Positions 54,988-63,905 are shown, numbered from the stretch's first letter. The stretch is 64,000 nt of DNA from Paenarthrobacter sp. JL.01a (GCF_025452095.1 NZ_CP104877.1:806001-870000); one strand, 5' to 3'. Translations and numbers: made by a program. The notes: a model not told the origin generated them from the letters alone.

Positions 54988-55809
54988 ATGACCCTCCACG
55001 TCTACGAAGACCTCGAACAAGGCACCGAGGAATGGCTGCAGGCACGCTGCGGCATCCTCACCGCATCCGTCATCGTCAACCTCGTTTCCTCCCGCCAACC
55101 AACCGCCATCGAAACCGACTGCCCAGACTGCGGGGCACTGGCAGCCGGGCCCTGCATCGGCAAACGCTCACCCGAGCCGCTCAAAACCCTCCACCCGGCA
55201 CGCGCCGCTGCAGCCCGCGAACTCGACAAGGTCATCACCGCCGACGTCACCAGCGAAACGGCGCTGGGCTTGCTCATGACCCTCGCCGCCGAACGCATCA
55301 CCGGTTTCGTGGAGCCAACGGTGCAGTCAAGGTCCATGGAACGCGGGCAACTGGACGAGCCGTACGCCCGGGACGCCTACGCCACGCACAACGCCAAGGT
55401 CAAAGAGTTGGGCTTCATGGTTCGCGAGTTCGACGGCTACAGGCTGGGTTACTCACCTGATGGATTGGTTGCCGACAAGGGCCTCATCGAAGTCAAGTCC
55501 CGGTCCCAGAAGATCCAACTCCGCACCGTACTCGCCGATGAAGTGCCCGGCGAGAACATGGCCCAGCTTCAAACCGGGCTACTCGTGTCCGGCCGCGAAT
55601 GGATCGACTACGTCTCATACTCCGGCGGCATGAAGCTATGGACCAAGCGCGTACATCCGGACCCCGTATGGCAGGCAACGATCCTGGCCGCCGCAAGCAA
55701 AGCCGAGCGCATCATCTCGGACATGGTCAGTGACTACCTCGAAGCCACTGCCGGCATGCCCGACACCGAACGCATCATCCACTTCCCCGAACTGGAGATC
55801 ACCTTCTAA
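54988..55809 (+). CDS. YqaJ-type viral exonuclease/recombinase
   Basis: 273 residues from ATG 54988. EWLQARCGILTAS, the acid in MERGQLDEPYARDAY, GYSPDGLV and GLIEVKSRS (E-x-K) make the lambda-exonuclease-type active site. An inserted CPDCGALAAGPC zinc-like motif sits near residues 45-56, a feature I associate with actinophage versions. Acts in phage DNA recombination. Confidence 0.88.
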   Translation: MTLHVYEDLEQGTEEWLQARCGILTASVIVNLVSSRQPTAIETDCPDCGALAAGPCIGKRSPEPLKTLHPARAAAARELDKVITADVTSETALGLLMTLAAERITGFVEPTVQSRSMERGQLDEPYARDAYATHNAKVKELGFMVREFDGYRLGYSPDGLVADKGLIEVKSRSQKIQLRTVLADEVPGENMAQLQTGLLVSGREWIDYVSYSGGMKLWTKRVHPDPVWQATILAAASKAERIISDMVSDYLEATAGMPDTERIIHFPELEITF

Positions 55810-56405
55810 TGGACATCTCAAAAGCCTTGGTAGCTAAGAGTGATCAGCTCAATGCCTCGGACCTGACCGGCGCCCCAATCGTCGCCACCATCCAAAACGT
55901 CCGCCGCGGCGACGCAACCAAGCCCGTCATCATCGACCTCGTAGGCATGGACGGGCGGCCATGGAAACCATCCAAAGGCATGCTCCGCGTCATCGCCCAC
56001 GCATGGGGCACCGAATCAGACGCCTGGATCGGCCGCCTCGTGAAACTCACCAACAACCCCGAAGTCATCTACGCCGGCGAAAAAGTAGGCGGAGTCGAAG
56101 TCATCGCCATGTCCCACATCCCCGCGGACTTCACAATCCCCGTCCGCATCAGCCAAAAGAAAGTCAAGCAACACACCGTGACCGTCCTGGCTGAACCGCA
56201 AACCGAACCGTGGCGGGCCCAATGGCAGGCAATCACCAACGCACTCACCGAAGCCGGATACGAAGGCGACGGACCCGCCATGCTCACCACCGCCGGACAA
56301 ATCCTCGGCACCACATGGGACCACCCCAACAAAATCAGCCCCGAAGACGCACAAAAAGTCCTCGCCGCCGTCCGAGAAGACAACCACCAGGAGCCCACCG
56401 AATGA
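55809..56405 (+). CDS. Hypothetical protein in recombination module
   Basis: 198 residues. The first 120 residues (APIVATIQNVRRGD, KPVIIDLVG, VKLTNNPEVIYAGEKVGG) look like an OB-fold; the C-terminal part is helical. One-base overlap with the exonuclease and next to SSB, so it may be a DNA-annealing or binding partner. Confidence 0.65.
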   Translation: MDISKALVAKSDQLNASDLTGAPIVATIQNVRRGDATKPVIIDLVGMDGRPWKPSKGMLRVIAHAWGTESDAWIGRLVKLTNNPEVIYAGEKVGGVEVIAMSHIPADFTIPVRISQKKVKQHTVTVLAEPQTEPWRAQWQAITNALTEAGYEGDGPAMLTTAGQILGTTWDHPNKISPEDAQKVLAAVREDNHQEPTE

Positions 56406-56590
56406 CCACCAGACCAGAAGGCATCATCAGCGTCAGCATCAACGCCGGGGAACTCGTAGCCACCGGCAACAAAGGCGAAAACACCCACCAATTCCAAATG
56501 GGCTACATCAACCACTTCCACTTCACCCCCGAAGCAGCAGCCCAATGGATCGAAGCCCTCACCCCCGTAGCCAAGGAGGCCAGCGAATGA
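56402..56590 (+). CDS. Small hypothetical phage protein
   Basis: 62 residues, ATGA-coupled on both sides between the OB-like protein and SSB. Confidence 0.55.
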   Translation: MTTRPEGIISVSINAGELVATGNKGENTHQFQMGYINHFHFTPEAAAQWIEALTPVAKEASE

Positions 56591-57048
56591 GCGGCGAAAC
56601 CATGCTGACAGTCCGCGGCCGCCTCACAGCCGACCCTGAGTTACGGTTCACCCCGTCCGGCGCCGGCGTCACCAACTTCACCGTCGCAGTAACAGCACAA
56701 AAGTTCGACAAGAACACCAGCGAATGGAAAGACCAGCCCACCAAGTACTGGCGATGCGCCGCCTGGAACCAAGGGAAACTCACACGGGCCGAGAACATCG
56801 CGAACCTTCTCAAGAAGGGTGACAACGTAATCGTGTACGGCGAGCTCACCACCCGTGAATACGAGAAGGACGGCGAGAAGCGCACCGCCGAAGAGATCCG
56901 CGTCGAAACAATCGGCAAAGACCTCACCTTCCACGGTCAGGCATACGCGGCTGGCAGCAGCGAACAGCCACCAGCGGCCGAAGACCCATGGGCGACACCA
57001 CCCGCCAGCACCGGCGGATGGCCGGAGCAGTCCTCGCCTCCGTTCTGA
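56587..57048 (+). CDS. ssb: Single-stranded DNA-binding protein
   Basis: 153 residues from ATG 56587. LTVRGRLTADPELRFTPSGAGVTNFTVAV and the YGELTTREYEKDGEKR loop define the OB fold. The tail ends SSPPF, lacking the usual acidic DD before PF, so contacts with host SSB partners may be weaker. Confidence 0.92.
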   Translation: MSGETMLTVRGRLTADPELRFTPSGAGVTNFTVAVTAQKFDKNTSEWKDQPTKYWRCAAWNQGKLTRAENIANLLKKGDNVIVYGELTTREYEKDGEKRTAEEIRVETIGKDLTFHGQAYAAGSSEQPPAAEDPWATPPASTGGWPEQSSPPF

Positions 57049-57068
57049 CCCGCACCACCCGACAACCC

Positions 57069-57092
57069 AAGCGCTCACCGTGGCGCTTTTTT
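57069..57092 (+). terminator. Rho-independent terminator after ssb
   Basis: AAGCGC, loop of eight bases, GCGCTT, followed by TTTT. Confidence 0.75.
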
Positions 57093-57149
57093 CATGCCCC
57101 GCGGCGCCCGGCACACCACCGGGCGCCGCACCCCCGAAAGGACCACAAC

Positions 57150-57413
57150 TTGACCCTCACGCTCTACACCCAGCCCGCATGCAGCCAATGCAACATGACC
57201 AAGAAATGGTTGGACGACCCCGAACGCGGCAACCTCAAAGACCAGTACCAAATCATCGACCTCACGCAGAGCCCAGAAGACCTCGCCAAGGTCAAAGCAC
57301 TCGGCTACATGAGCGCACCCGTAGTCGTCGCCGGTGACAAACACTGGTACGGATTCCGCCCGGACCTACTCGCCGAAGTCACAGCACGCACAGCCCAGGA
57401 CGAAGCCGCATGA
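57150..57413 (+). CDS. NrdH-like glutaredoxin
   Basis: 87 residues from TTG 57150 with AAAGGA upstream. CSQC redox motif at residues 11-14, then SAPVVVAGDKHWYGFRPD (cis-Pro and NrdH-type loop). Probably reduces ribonucleotide reductase for phage DNA synthesis. Confidence 0.85.
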   Translation: MTLTLYTQPACSQCNMTKKWLDDPERGNLKDQYQIIDLTQSPEDLAKVKALGYMSAPVVVAGDKHWYGFRPDLLAEVTARTAQDEAA

Positions 57414-57655
57414 GCAAGCTGCTCACCGACAACTGCTGCTACCTGTGCAAGTCCGCATCGGGCATCTGCTTGACCCGGGGCACATGTGACCACCACGTAG
57501 ACGCACGACGCCGGCAAGACGCCAACGACCGCGCAATGACCACCCACCGCGACCCAACCGGCAACCAAGCCGTCAACAACGTCATGCGAGCCCAACACCG
57601 CAAAACCCAACCCACCCCCAAACGCCCCTTCAACTACCCACGAGAAGACCGATGA
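57410..57655 (+). CDS. Small Cys-rich phage protein
   Basis: 81 residues; CCYLC, CLTRGTC and H residues within the first 30 suggest a zinc site; basic tail. Confidence 0.55.
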   Translation: MSKLLTDNCCYLCKSASGICLTRGTCDHHVDARRRQDANDRAMTTHRDPTGNQAVNNVMRAQHRKTQPTPKRPFNYPREDR

Positions 57656-58101
57656 CAAACCAACGACTCCTAGACGCCACCGCCGAAGCATTCCCACGCA
57701 CCCGCCGCGGAACACCACGCCCAGGCAACGGCCGCAAGAAATCCATCGACCGCGAAGAAGTCCGCCGTCGCACCCAACAAGGCCAAACACTCGAACAAAT
57801 CGCCCACGACCTCGGATGCAGCATCCGTGGCATCGCCAACGTCCGCGCAGAACTCGGCCTCACAAGCCCCCACCTACTCACCCCAGAACGACGCGCCACC
57901 ATCGAAGCCGCCATCGCAGACGGCTGGTCACAAGCCGAAATCTGCCGCACCCACCACGTAGACCCCGAAACCATGCGCCGCCACTACCCACACGCCAAAT
58001 GGGACCACCAACAACGCGCCGAACACCAACGCACCCTCCGCCAAGAACACCAATACGACTGGGGCCGACAAAAACACTCAAGCAGAAGGAAGGCGGCGTG
58101 A
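57652..58101 (+). CDS. Phage DNA-binding protein with two HTH motifs
   Basis: 149 residues. QQGQTLEQIAHDLGCSIRGIANV and ADGWSQAEICRTHHVDPETMRRHYP are two helix-turn-helix units joined by a short linker; tail strongly basic. Possibly an early-gene regulator. Confidence 0.72.
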   Translation: MTNQRLLDATAEAFPRTRRGTPRPGNGRKKSIDREEVRRRTQQGQTLEQIAHDLGCSIRGIANVRAELGLTSPHLLTPERRATIEAAIADGWSQAEICRTHHVDPETMRRHYPHAKWDHQQRAEHQRTLRQEHQYDWGRQKHSSRRKAA

Positions 58102-58289
58102 CCTACCGCTACAACGGCGCAGAAACATGGTCCGGGCCCCGGCAAACCATCACGTTTGACCCTTCCAAGTGCGGCACCCGCAAAGGCTACCGGCAACACC
58201 AAAACCACGGCATCCCAGCATGCCAAGCATGTAAAGGCGCCCACAACACCTACATGAACGACCGCAACAAGCGCATAAGAAAGGAGTAG
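58098..58289 (+). CDS. Small actinophage Cys protein
   Basis: 63 residues from GTG 58098. CGTRKGYRQHQNHGIPACQACKGAHNTY is a motif found at the C-terminus of many actinophage DNA-binding proteins. It may work with the two-HTH protein just upstream. Confidence 0.65.
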   Translation: MTYRYNGAETWSGPRQTITFDPSKCGTRKGYRQHQNHGIPACQACKGAHNTYMNDRNKRIRKE

Positions 58290-58291
58290 CC

Positions 58292-58702
58292 GTGGCGAAG
58301 GACACCCGCCCGTACTTCACGCTCACGAATGAGTACCCGCGGCACCGCAAGATCCGCACCCTGTCAGACAAAGCATTCCGGCTGCACGTCGAACTCATAG
58401 CGGACTGCAACGAGGCGAAAAGCGACGGGAAGTTCAGCCAGCACGAACTGAACATGCGCGGCATCAAAGCAGGCAAGGAACTCATCTCAGCGGGCCTGGT
58501 CGAAGAGACAAAGGACGGGTACCAGCTCCACGACTACCTCAGCCACCAACCCTCGAAGCTAGAGATCGACCAGCGCCGGCAAGAGAAGCAGGAACGCGGC
58601 ACCAGAGGCGGTAAAGAGTCAGCACACAAACGCTGGCACGTGGACCGTGGAGTGTTCAAAGAGGACTGCGAACTGTGCGTGAGCGTCCCGAACGGTGCAT
58701 AA
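58292..58702 (+). CDS. Replication-initiation-like helix-turn-helix protein
   Basis: 136 residues from GTG 58292 after AAAGGAG. FTLTNEYPRHRKIRTLSDKAFRLHVEL and the wing GLVEETKDGYQLHDYLSHQ look like the N-terminal domain of phage replication (DnaD-like) proteins; the usual C-terminal part is missing or shortened. Confidence 0.62.
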   Translation: MAKDTRPYFTLTNEYPRHRKIRTLSDKAFRLHVELIADCNEAKSDGKFSQHELNMRGIKAGKELISAGLVEETKDGYQLHDYLSHQPSKLEIDQRRQEKQERGTRGGKESAHKRWHVDRGVFKEDCELCVSVPNGA

Positions 58703-58719
58703 GCGGGATAAGCAGAACT

Positions 58720-58735
58720 GTAAGCGGCCGCTTAC
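58720..58735. promoter_or_regulatory. 16-base perfect palindrome
   Basis: GTAAGCGGCCGCTTAC, 18 bases after the stop of the Rep-like gene, at the start of a 230-base gap that precedes the next operon. Candidate operator. Confidence 0.45.
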
Positions 58736-58933
58736 AAAACGCTATAGCAAATCCATAGCAAACCTGTAACCCAAAATAAGCACCAACACCAACACCTATA
58801 TAGCTACTCACCTAAGTGTCTATCTCACCTTCTGTTTGGGGTGCTTTTTAGAGAGATGGGTGAAAGTTCTCAATCAATCGTCACTTAAGTGAGGGCACCC
58901 GCCGAGACATCTGATTGAAGGAAGGAGCAACCA

Positions 58934-59344
58934 TTGATCACCGAAAACCAAGCCAAAGCGCTGGCATCCCTACTCCACGAAATCAGGCCACGCTGGTCCG
59001 CCCCGGCCATGCTGAAACTCTTGGAGAAGAACCACACTCACCCCGCCCCGTTCGCTGACATCGCGGCGGCTGCAGTCAGCGCAGCCCGCGACCCACTCAT
59101 TGACACACCCGGGGCTTTCCTCCACGACCAACGCTTCTGGCCACAAGAGACCCGCAAACACCTCCCACGGCCCGCACCATGCCAAGACCACATCGGAGAA
59201 CCCGCCCACCAATGCCGGTGCTGCAACGCCGACTACAAAGCAGGCATCCGACCCATGGACATGATCGGCCGACACTACGACCCACCCAACATCTACGAAC
59301 CCCACATCGAAGACAACAAAGCCCCGGCAAACGCTGGGGCTTAG
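58934..59344 (+). CDS. Hypothetical phage protein with Cys/His cluster
   Basis: 136 residues from TTG 58934 after GAAGGAG. C-x2-H and CRCC in the middle may bind zinc. Family not recognised. Confidence 0.6.
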   Translation: MITENQAKALASLLHEIRPRWSAPAMLKLLEKNHTHPAPFADIAAAAVSAARDPLIDTPGAFLHDQRFWPQETRKHLPRPAPCQDHIGEPAHQCRCCNADYKAGIRPMDMIGRHYDPPNIYEPHIEDNKAPANAGA

Positions 59345-59365
59345 CCATACCCAAGGAGAAACCAA

Positions 59366-59578
59366 ATGACCATGACCCGATCCAAGATCGAAGGCGCCAT
59401 CACTGAAGCGCAACGCTTCATCAGCAAGGCCGAGTCCGCCCTTGAGCGGATCAACGCCGAAAACGAACGGCGTGACACCACCTACCAAAGCGACCACAGT
59501 TGGGGCTCAGCAGAGACAGGGGCACTCCGCCGTGCATCCCTGGACCTCACCCGCAACCTCGCAGAGCTCCGGAAGTGA
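59366..59578 (+). CDS. Small helical phage protein
   Basis: 70 residues, predicted coiled helix (AQRFISKAESALERINAENER). AAGGAGA precedes the ATG. Confidence 0.58.
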   Translation: MTMTRSKIEGAITEAQRFISKAESALERINAENERRDTTYQSDHSWGSAETGALRRASLDLTRNLAELRK

Positions 59579-59583
59579 CCGCC

Positions 59584-59781
59584 ATGAAATTCCGCCTCGG
59601 CGACACCGTCCGCGTCATCGACCGTGCTGACTACCACTTCGACCAAGTAGGCCGCGTGACCAGCATCGATAAATCACCCACTGCCATGATGCCTTTCCGC
59701 ATAACCGGCCTAAACCCCATCAGCCCACTCTGGTACGCCCCAGACGAACTCATCCTCGCCGACAAGGAGCCACACGCATGA
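59584..59781 (+). CDS. Small KOW-like phage protein
   Basis: 65 residues from ATG 59584; GDTVRVIDRADYHFDQVGRV has the spacing of a KOW/SH3-like barrel. Confidence 0.58.
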   Translation: MKFRLGDTVRVIDRADYHFDQVGRVTSIDKSPTAMMPFRITGLNPISPLWYAPDELILADKEPHA

Positions 59782-60032
59782 TCCGCAAAGAAGGCAAAGC
59801 ACGCTGGGTGTTTACGTGCGAGGAATGCGCCGTCCACGCAACCTACCCAGACCACTTCCGCGCCATCGAACGCAAGCAGCGGCACGTGCAGACCTTCAAG
59901 CACTTCGGGAACAGCATCGGGGCCACAGTCCGCGAAACCTTCCAGCCCCTCATGGACGCCTTCGGATGGGGCCGCCTCGCACCATGGCAAGAACAAGCAT
60001 TCGCACGCTCACTCTGGGAGGACCTCAAATGA
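59778..60032 (+). CDS. Small zinc-finger-like phage protein
   Basis: 84 residues; CEEC followed by two His near 12-16 residues later (CCHH spacing), then a helical tail. Overlaps RusA start by four bases. Confidence 0.58.
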   Translation: MIRKEGKARWVFTCEECAVHATYPDHFRAIERKQRHVQTFKHFGNSIGATVRETFQPLMDAFGWGRLAPWQEQAFARSLWEDLK

Positions 60033-60454
60033 TGATGATCCACGTATTCGTCCCTGGGGATCCTGTCCCACAAGGATCCGTTGAGCTCTGGCGCGGCCGC
60101 ATCGTCGGCGTCAAACCCGAACTCGCCGCCTGGCGACTCGCCATCCGCAAAGCCACCCTCGCCAAACACACCGGCGAACCACTCGACGGACCAATCACAG
60201 TCAGCATGGTCTTCCAACTCAAACCACCACAGCGACCACGATGGCCACTCCCCGCCGTCAAACCAGACCTCGACAAACTCACCCGCGCAGTCTTCGACTC
60301 ACTCAGCACCACCAAACACAAGAAGACCAAAACCGTCATCCCCGGAGTCATCGTGGACGACGCCCGCATAGTCAGCTTCCACGCCGCCAAAACCTACCAC
60401 GGCAACCCCGGCGTCCTCATCACCATCACACAACCAGCAAAGGAGGCAATGTGA
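60029..60454 (+). CDS. RusA-type Holliday junction resolvase
   Basis: 141 residues from ATG 60029. PGDPVPQGS near the start, KPDLDKLTRAVFDSL and VDDARIV carry the catalytic aspartates. Resolves branched phage DNA and fits the exonuclease/SSB recombination set. Confidence 0.88.
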   Translation: MMMIHVFVPGDPVPQGSVELWRGRIVGVKPELAAWRLAIRKATLAKHTGEPLDGPITVSMVFQLKPPQRPRWPLPAVKPDLDKLTRAVFDSLSTTKHKKTKTVIPGVIVDDARIVSFHAAKTYHGNPGVLITITQPAKEAM

Positions 60455-60762
60455 CGGAGCAAGAACACCACCACCATCTTGAGCTGGACGTCCACAAAGG
60501 CTGGAAGTGCACACTCTGCGGCGAACAATTCCCACTCGACTACCGAGGTGAGCGAACCGATACAAAAGATCCCGCAGGCAGGGAAGTCGAGGCAGCCCTG
60601 GCCAAGTACCGCCCAAACGTCGCAGCAGACATTCTTGCCGCCGCCCAGCCTCTCATGGCCATCGCATGGGATGAAGGCTACAAGCAAGGCGGCCCAATGC
60701 ATGACGTGAACATGGACGACCCGGACGCCCACACCCGCAACCCGTACAGGAGGCAAGAATGA
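60451..60762 (+). CDS. Small phage protein with zinc-ribbon motif
   Basis: 103 residues from GTG 60451. HHHHLELDVHKGWKCTLCGEQF includes a C-x2-C; the rest is helical. Coupled to RusA by GTGA. Confidence 0.58.
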   Translation: MTEQEHHHHLELDVHKGWKCTLCGEQFPLDYRGERTDTKDPAGREVEAALAKYRPNVAADILAAAQPLMAIAWDEGYKQGGPMHDVNMDDPDAHTRNPYRRQE

Positions 60763-61349
60763 GTCACGAGTGCACCACGGACGGCTGCCTCAACCACACA
60801 GACACCTACCTCTGCCCGCAATGCGTCCGCGACCTCCAAGCATGGCTAGACAAGGTCCCCACACTCATCACGGCACTCACGGTCACCATCGCCAAACTCG
60901 ACCACGTACGGCCCGTAGGAGGCGGCTGGAACGGCGGCGGCAAACCAGGATCCGCCGCACCACTCAACCTCGACGCACTACAACTCCAAGAGAACCTCAA
61001 GAGCGTCGGAACAAGCGCCAAGGACTACGCCCACGACGAACGAGCAGCAGGCCTCGCCTGGCTCATCCAAGACTGGGTAACCAAAGCCGAACTCCTGGTA
61101 TCCGGGCCCGAAGCGGAGATGGTGGACCACGCAGCCAACAAAGCCAAACTCAAAGCAGCCAACCTCCAACCCATGCCCACAAGGCAACTACTCCCATGGC
61201 TCCGAGACAAAGCAGGCGTCCACCTCATCAGCCAACGCATCCGCGACTGGGTACGAGACGGGCACCTCAAAGCAGCAAGCAACGACGGCCAACCCGCATA
61301 CCACCCAGCAGACGTGATCGACGTCTGGCAACGAATCGGGAGGAAATAA
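60759..61349 (+). CDS. Conserved actinophage protein, zinc ribbon plus C-terminal HTH
   Basis: 196 residues. CTTDGCLNHTDTYLCPQC at the N-terminus is a zinc ribbon; the central helical part carries WNGGGKPGSAAPLNLDAL; the C-terminus (ISQRIRDWVRDGHLKAASNDGQPAYHPADVIDVW) is an HTH. Often last of the early genes in Arthrobacter phages, as here. Confidence 0.72.
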   Translation: MSHECTTDGCLNHTDTYLCPQCVRDLQAWLDKVPTLITALTVTIAKLDHVRPVGGGWNGGGKPGSAAPLNLDALQLQENLKSVGTSAKDYAHDERAAGLAWLIQDWVTKAELLVSGPEAEMVDHAANKAKLKAANLQPMPTRQLLPWLRDKAGVHLISQRIRDWVRDGHLKAASNDGQPAYHPADVIDVWQRIGRK

Positions 61350-61743
61350 CACCGATGTAATTGCCCACTGTCAAATGTCCTGTTAAAGTGTGGGTAGAGC
61401 GCGGCAGAGCTGGCTCTACACTCAGGTTCCACCAACACGGTGGGACCTTTTTTGTTTGCCCTCACCCCCCCATGGAGGCCGACATCTCGCAGTCCAGCGA
61501 TACGGACACCGCCGCTCGTCGAGACGACGCCGGCACAAAGGGCGTGCCAAGCCAAGGCATTGCTGACCGTTCGAGCCGGTCCACGTCCACTGATCGAAAC
61601 GCACGCCGACCAACAACAGAAAACGCGGCCTAGCAAAGTAGATCACCACATCCCATAGCTGACGGATGGGTGAGACCGCAGCAACGCCGGACCCGGTCAC
61701 GGTGCACCACGGCCGGGCCTGGCACCAACCATGTGAGGACACC
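61350..61743. other. Non-coding gap between early and late genes
   Basis: Contains a promoter-like pair, two hairpins and a T-run (next entry). Frames in the remainder lack family character. Confidence 0.6.
61390..61454 (+). ncRNA. Candidate small RNA or attenuator with terminator
   Basis: TTGCCC (61361) and TAAAGT (61384) are 17 bases apart, like a weak sigma-70 promoter. Then GTAGAGC/GCTCTAC (61394-61419) and AGGTTCCACC/GGTGGGACCT (61424-61448) form two hairpins, the second followed by seven T. Either a short transcript or the early-operon terminator. Confidence 0.45.
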
Positions 61744-62052
61744 ATGGCAAGCAGCAGGACAGGCACAGCGAACTGGCAACGAGTACGCAAACAACGACTC
61801 GACCACGACCGAGACGCAGGCCTAACCAACTGCCCACGCTGCGGCATCGGACTCGACTGGGTCTACACACGCCGCCCCAACAGCCCCGAACCAGACCACA
61901 TCATCCCATGGTCAAAAGGCGGCCTGGACACGTTCGAAAACACGCGAACCATCTGCCGACAATGCAATCAACAGCTTGGCGGGCTCCTAAACCGCAAGAA
62001 ATCAAGACCCATTGTCAACACCGTAGAGCTAGAAACCGGCACAAACTGGTAG
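61744..62052 (+). CDS. HNH endonuclease
   Basis: 102 residues from ATG 61744 after GAGGACACC. CPRCG, PEPDHIIPWSKGG, NTRTICRQCNQQLGG is the complete zinc-bound HNH fold. In many cos phages such a nuclease sits just before terminase and helps DNA packaging. Confidence 0.9.
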   Translation: MASSRTGTANWQRVRKQRLDHDRDAGLTNCPRCGIGLDWVYTRRPNSPEPDHIIPWSKGGLDTFENTRTICRQCNQQLGGLLNRKKSRPIVNTVELETGTNW

Positions 62053-62185
62053 CCAGGGAGCCCAAAGAGGGGTTATCCACAGGCCCCCAGGGGGTATACC
62101 CCAGGACCCCCCACCCGCCTAGCCCCACCCTGCATAGCGATCTCTCCCCGCGTTTTTTCCACACAGCCCGTCAGGAGGTGGCGGC
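62053..62185. other. HNH-terminase gap, possible cos region
   Basis: GC-rich, with GGGGTATACCCC (62091-62102), a perfect 12-base palindrome flanked by C/G runs. Position between HNH and small terminase suits a packaging site. Confidence 0.4.
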
Positions 62186-62482
62186 ATGTCTAAGAGCCCG
62201 TTGCGTGCTGTGGGTCCTGATGAGAAGGCTGAGCGCACTGAGCCTAAGACGGTCTTGGAGGCTGCTGAGTCTGGTGATCGTGTTGCTGAGTTGATGGCTA
62301 TGCGTCGTGTGATTGCTCGTGCTTTGGACAACGAAAACACTTCTCCCCGGGATCTCGCTGCTTTGTCTCGTCGCCAGATTGAGATCAGCAAGGAGATTGA
62401 TGCCTTGAGGCGTCAGAAGCTCGAGGAGGAACGAGAGAGTGACATCTCCGCCGACGAAGAGTGGTCAGAGGAAGCTATCTGA
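62186..62482 (+). CDS. Phage terminase small subunit
   Basis: 98 residues, helical, with ALDNENTSPRDLAALSRRQIEISKEIDALRRQ. Assigned by length, helical pattern and position directly before the large terminase, whose start lies inside it. AGGAGG precedes the ATG closely. Confidence 0.75.
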   Translation: MSKSPLRAVGPDEKAERTEPKTVLEAAESGDRVAELMAMRRVIARALDNENTSPRDLAALSRRQIEISKEIDALRRQKLEEERESDISADEEWSEEAI

Positions 62483-63905
62483 GGTTGCGCGGCATATTTG
62501 CCGGCCGACTGGGATTGTTTCGACTGGGTTCCCGCCTGTGCGTGACCGGGCGAAGGCCATGGGTATGCCGATGGATCCTTGGCAGGATGGCGCGGCCCGT
62601 TTGGCTTTGGCTAAGCGTGAGGATGGACTATACGCGGCCGGCATCGGTGGTGTGGTTCTTTCGATTCCTCGGCAGGTCGGCAAGACGTATCTGATCGCTG
62701 CCATCGTTTTTGCTCTTTGCACTATCTTCCCGAACTTGACTGTGATCTGGACGGCTCACCGGACCAGGACTCACAACGAGACGTTCAAGAAGATGCAGGG
62801 CATGTCTCGCAAGCCGAAGATCGCCCCGTACATCGAGAATGTCCGGGCGACTAACGGTGAGCAAGAGATCATGTTCAAGAACGGGTCTCGGATCTTGTTT
62901 GGCGCCCGTGAGTCTGGTTTTGGCCGTGGCTTCGATGAGGTTGACATCCTTGTGCTGGATGAGGCCCAGATCCTTACCGCTGATGCGATGTCGGATATGG
63001 TGCCGGCGACGAATGCGGCCCCGAATGGTCTTGTGTTCATGATGGGAACCCCGCCGCGGCCCAAGGACCCTGGCGAGGTGTTCACGAACGTCCGGCAGGC
63101 TGCCCTGAACGGGGACCCTGACACGCTCTACATCGAGTTTTCTGCCGATAAGGGCGCGAGCTTGGATGATCGGAAGCAGCTAGCGAAGGCGAATCCTTCC
63201 TATCCCCACCGGACCAGTGACGCGGCGATTCAACGCATGCGGAAACTGTTGGGCTCCGATGAAAGCTACCGCCGCGAGGCTTACGGCGAGTGGGATGAGG
63301 AAGCTCTTACCAAGAAGGCAATCAAGGTCAGCGCTTGGAATGGTTTGAAGATCAGCCAGGACGATGTTCCTGATGATGACAGCCGGCAAGTGTTCGCGGT
63401 GAAGTTTGCGATTGACGGTTCCGCCGTGGCACTCGCGGCTGCACGCCGGCCAGACGTCGGCGCTGTCCATGTTGAGGGCATCAAGATGTCATGGATGGCG
63501 GACGGGACGCGCTGGCTTGTGGATTGGCTGCTGGAACGTCATGAGCGCGCCGCGCAGATCGTCGTTGATGGCAAGTCCGGCGTTGGTTATCTCGTGAATG
63601 CACTCATTGAGGGTGGTGTTCCGAAGTCTGTTATCTGGACTCCTGGAACTGATCAGGTGGTCGCGGCTCATTCAATGCTTGAGGCGGCCATCGTGTCCCA
63701 TGACAAGGAATTGTCCCACCTCGGCCAGAAGGACTTGGACGACCAGGTTAAGACTGCTGAGAAGCGGAAGATCGGCGCGACTGGCGGCTTTGGCTGGGCT
63801 GCTCCGGAAGGCGAGAGTGTGGTTTTGCTGGATGCTGTGACCCTTGCCCATTGGGGCGTAAAGACGACGAGACGCCGACCAGGCAGAAAGGCGGGTTTCC
63901 TGTGA
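62439..63905 (+). CDS. Phage terminase large subunit
   Basis: 488 residues from GTG 62439, overlapping the small subunit by 44 bases. Walker A-like SIPRQVGKT at 75-83, DEAQ Walker B at 174-177, nuclease acids expected in KFAIDGSA and later VVDGKSG. The ATP-driven packaging motor and nuclease. Confidence 0.93.
   Translation: MTSPPTKSGQRKLSEVARHICRPTGIVSTGFPPVRDRAKAMGMPMDPWQDGAARLALAKREDGLYAAGIGGVVLSIPRQVGKTYLIAAIVFALCTIFPNLTVIWTAHRTRTHNETFKKMQGMSRKPKIAPYIENVRATNGEQEIMFKNGSRILFGARESGFGRGFDEVDILVLDEAQILTADAMSDMVPATNAAPNGLVFMMGTPPRPKDPGEVFTNVRQAALNGDPDTLYIEFSADKGASLDDRKQLAKANPSYPHRTSDAAIQRMRKLLGSDESYRREAYGEWDEEALTKKAIKVSAWNGLKISQDDVPDDDSRQVFAVKFAIDGSAVALAAARRPDVGAVHVEGIKMSWMADGTRWLVDWLLERHERAAQIVVDGKSGVGYLVNALIEGGVPKSVIWTPGTDQVVAAHSMLEAAIVSHDKELSHLGQKDLDDQVKTAEKRKIGATGGFGWAAPEGESVVLLDAVTLAHWGVKTTRRRPGRKAGFL

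Noticed and set aside
61472..61633. Small frames after the terminator-like hairpin
   Set aside because: No ribosome site or family character; Ser/Thr/Arg-rich like random high-GC sequence.
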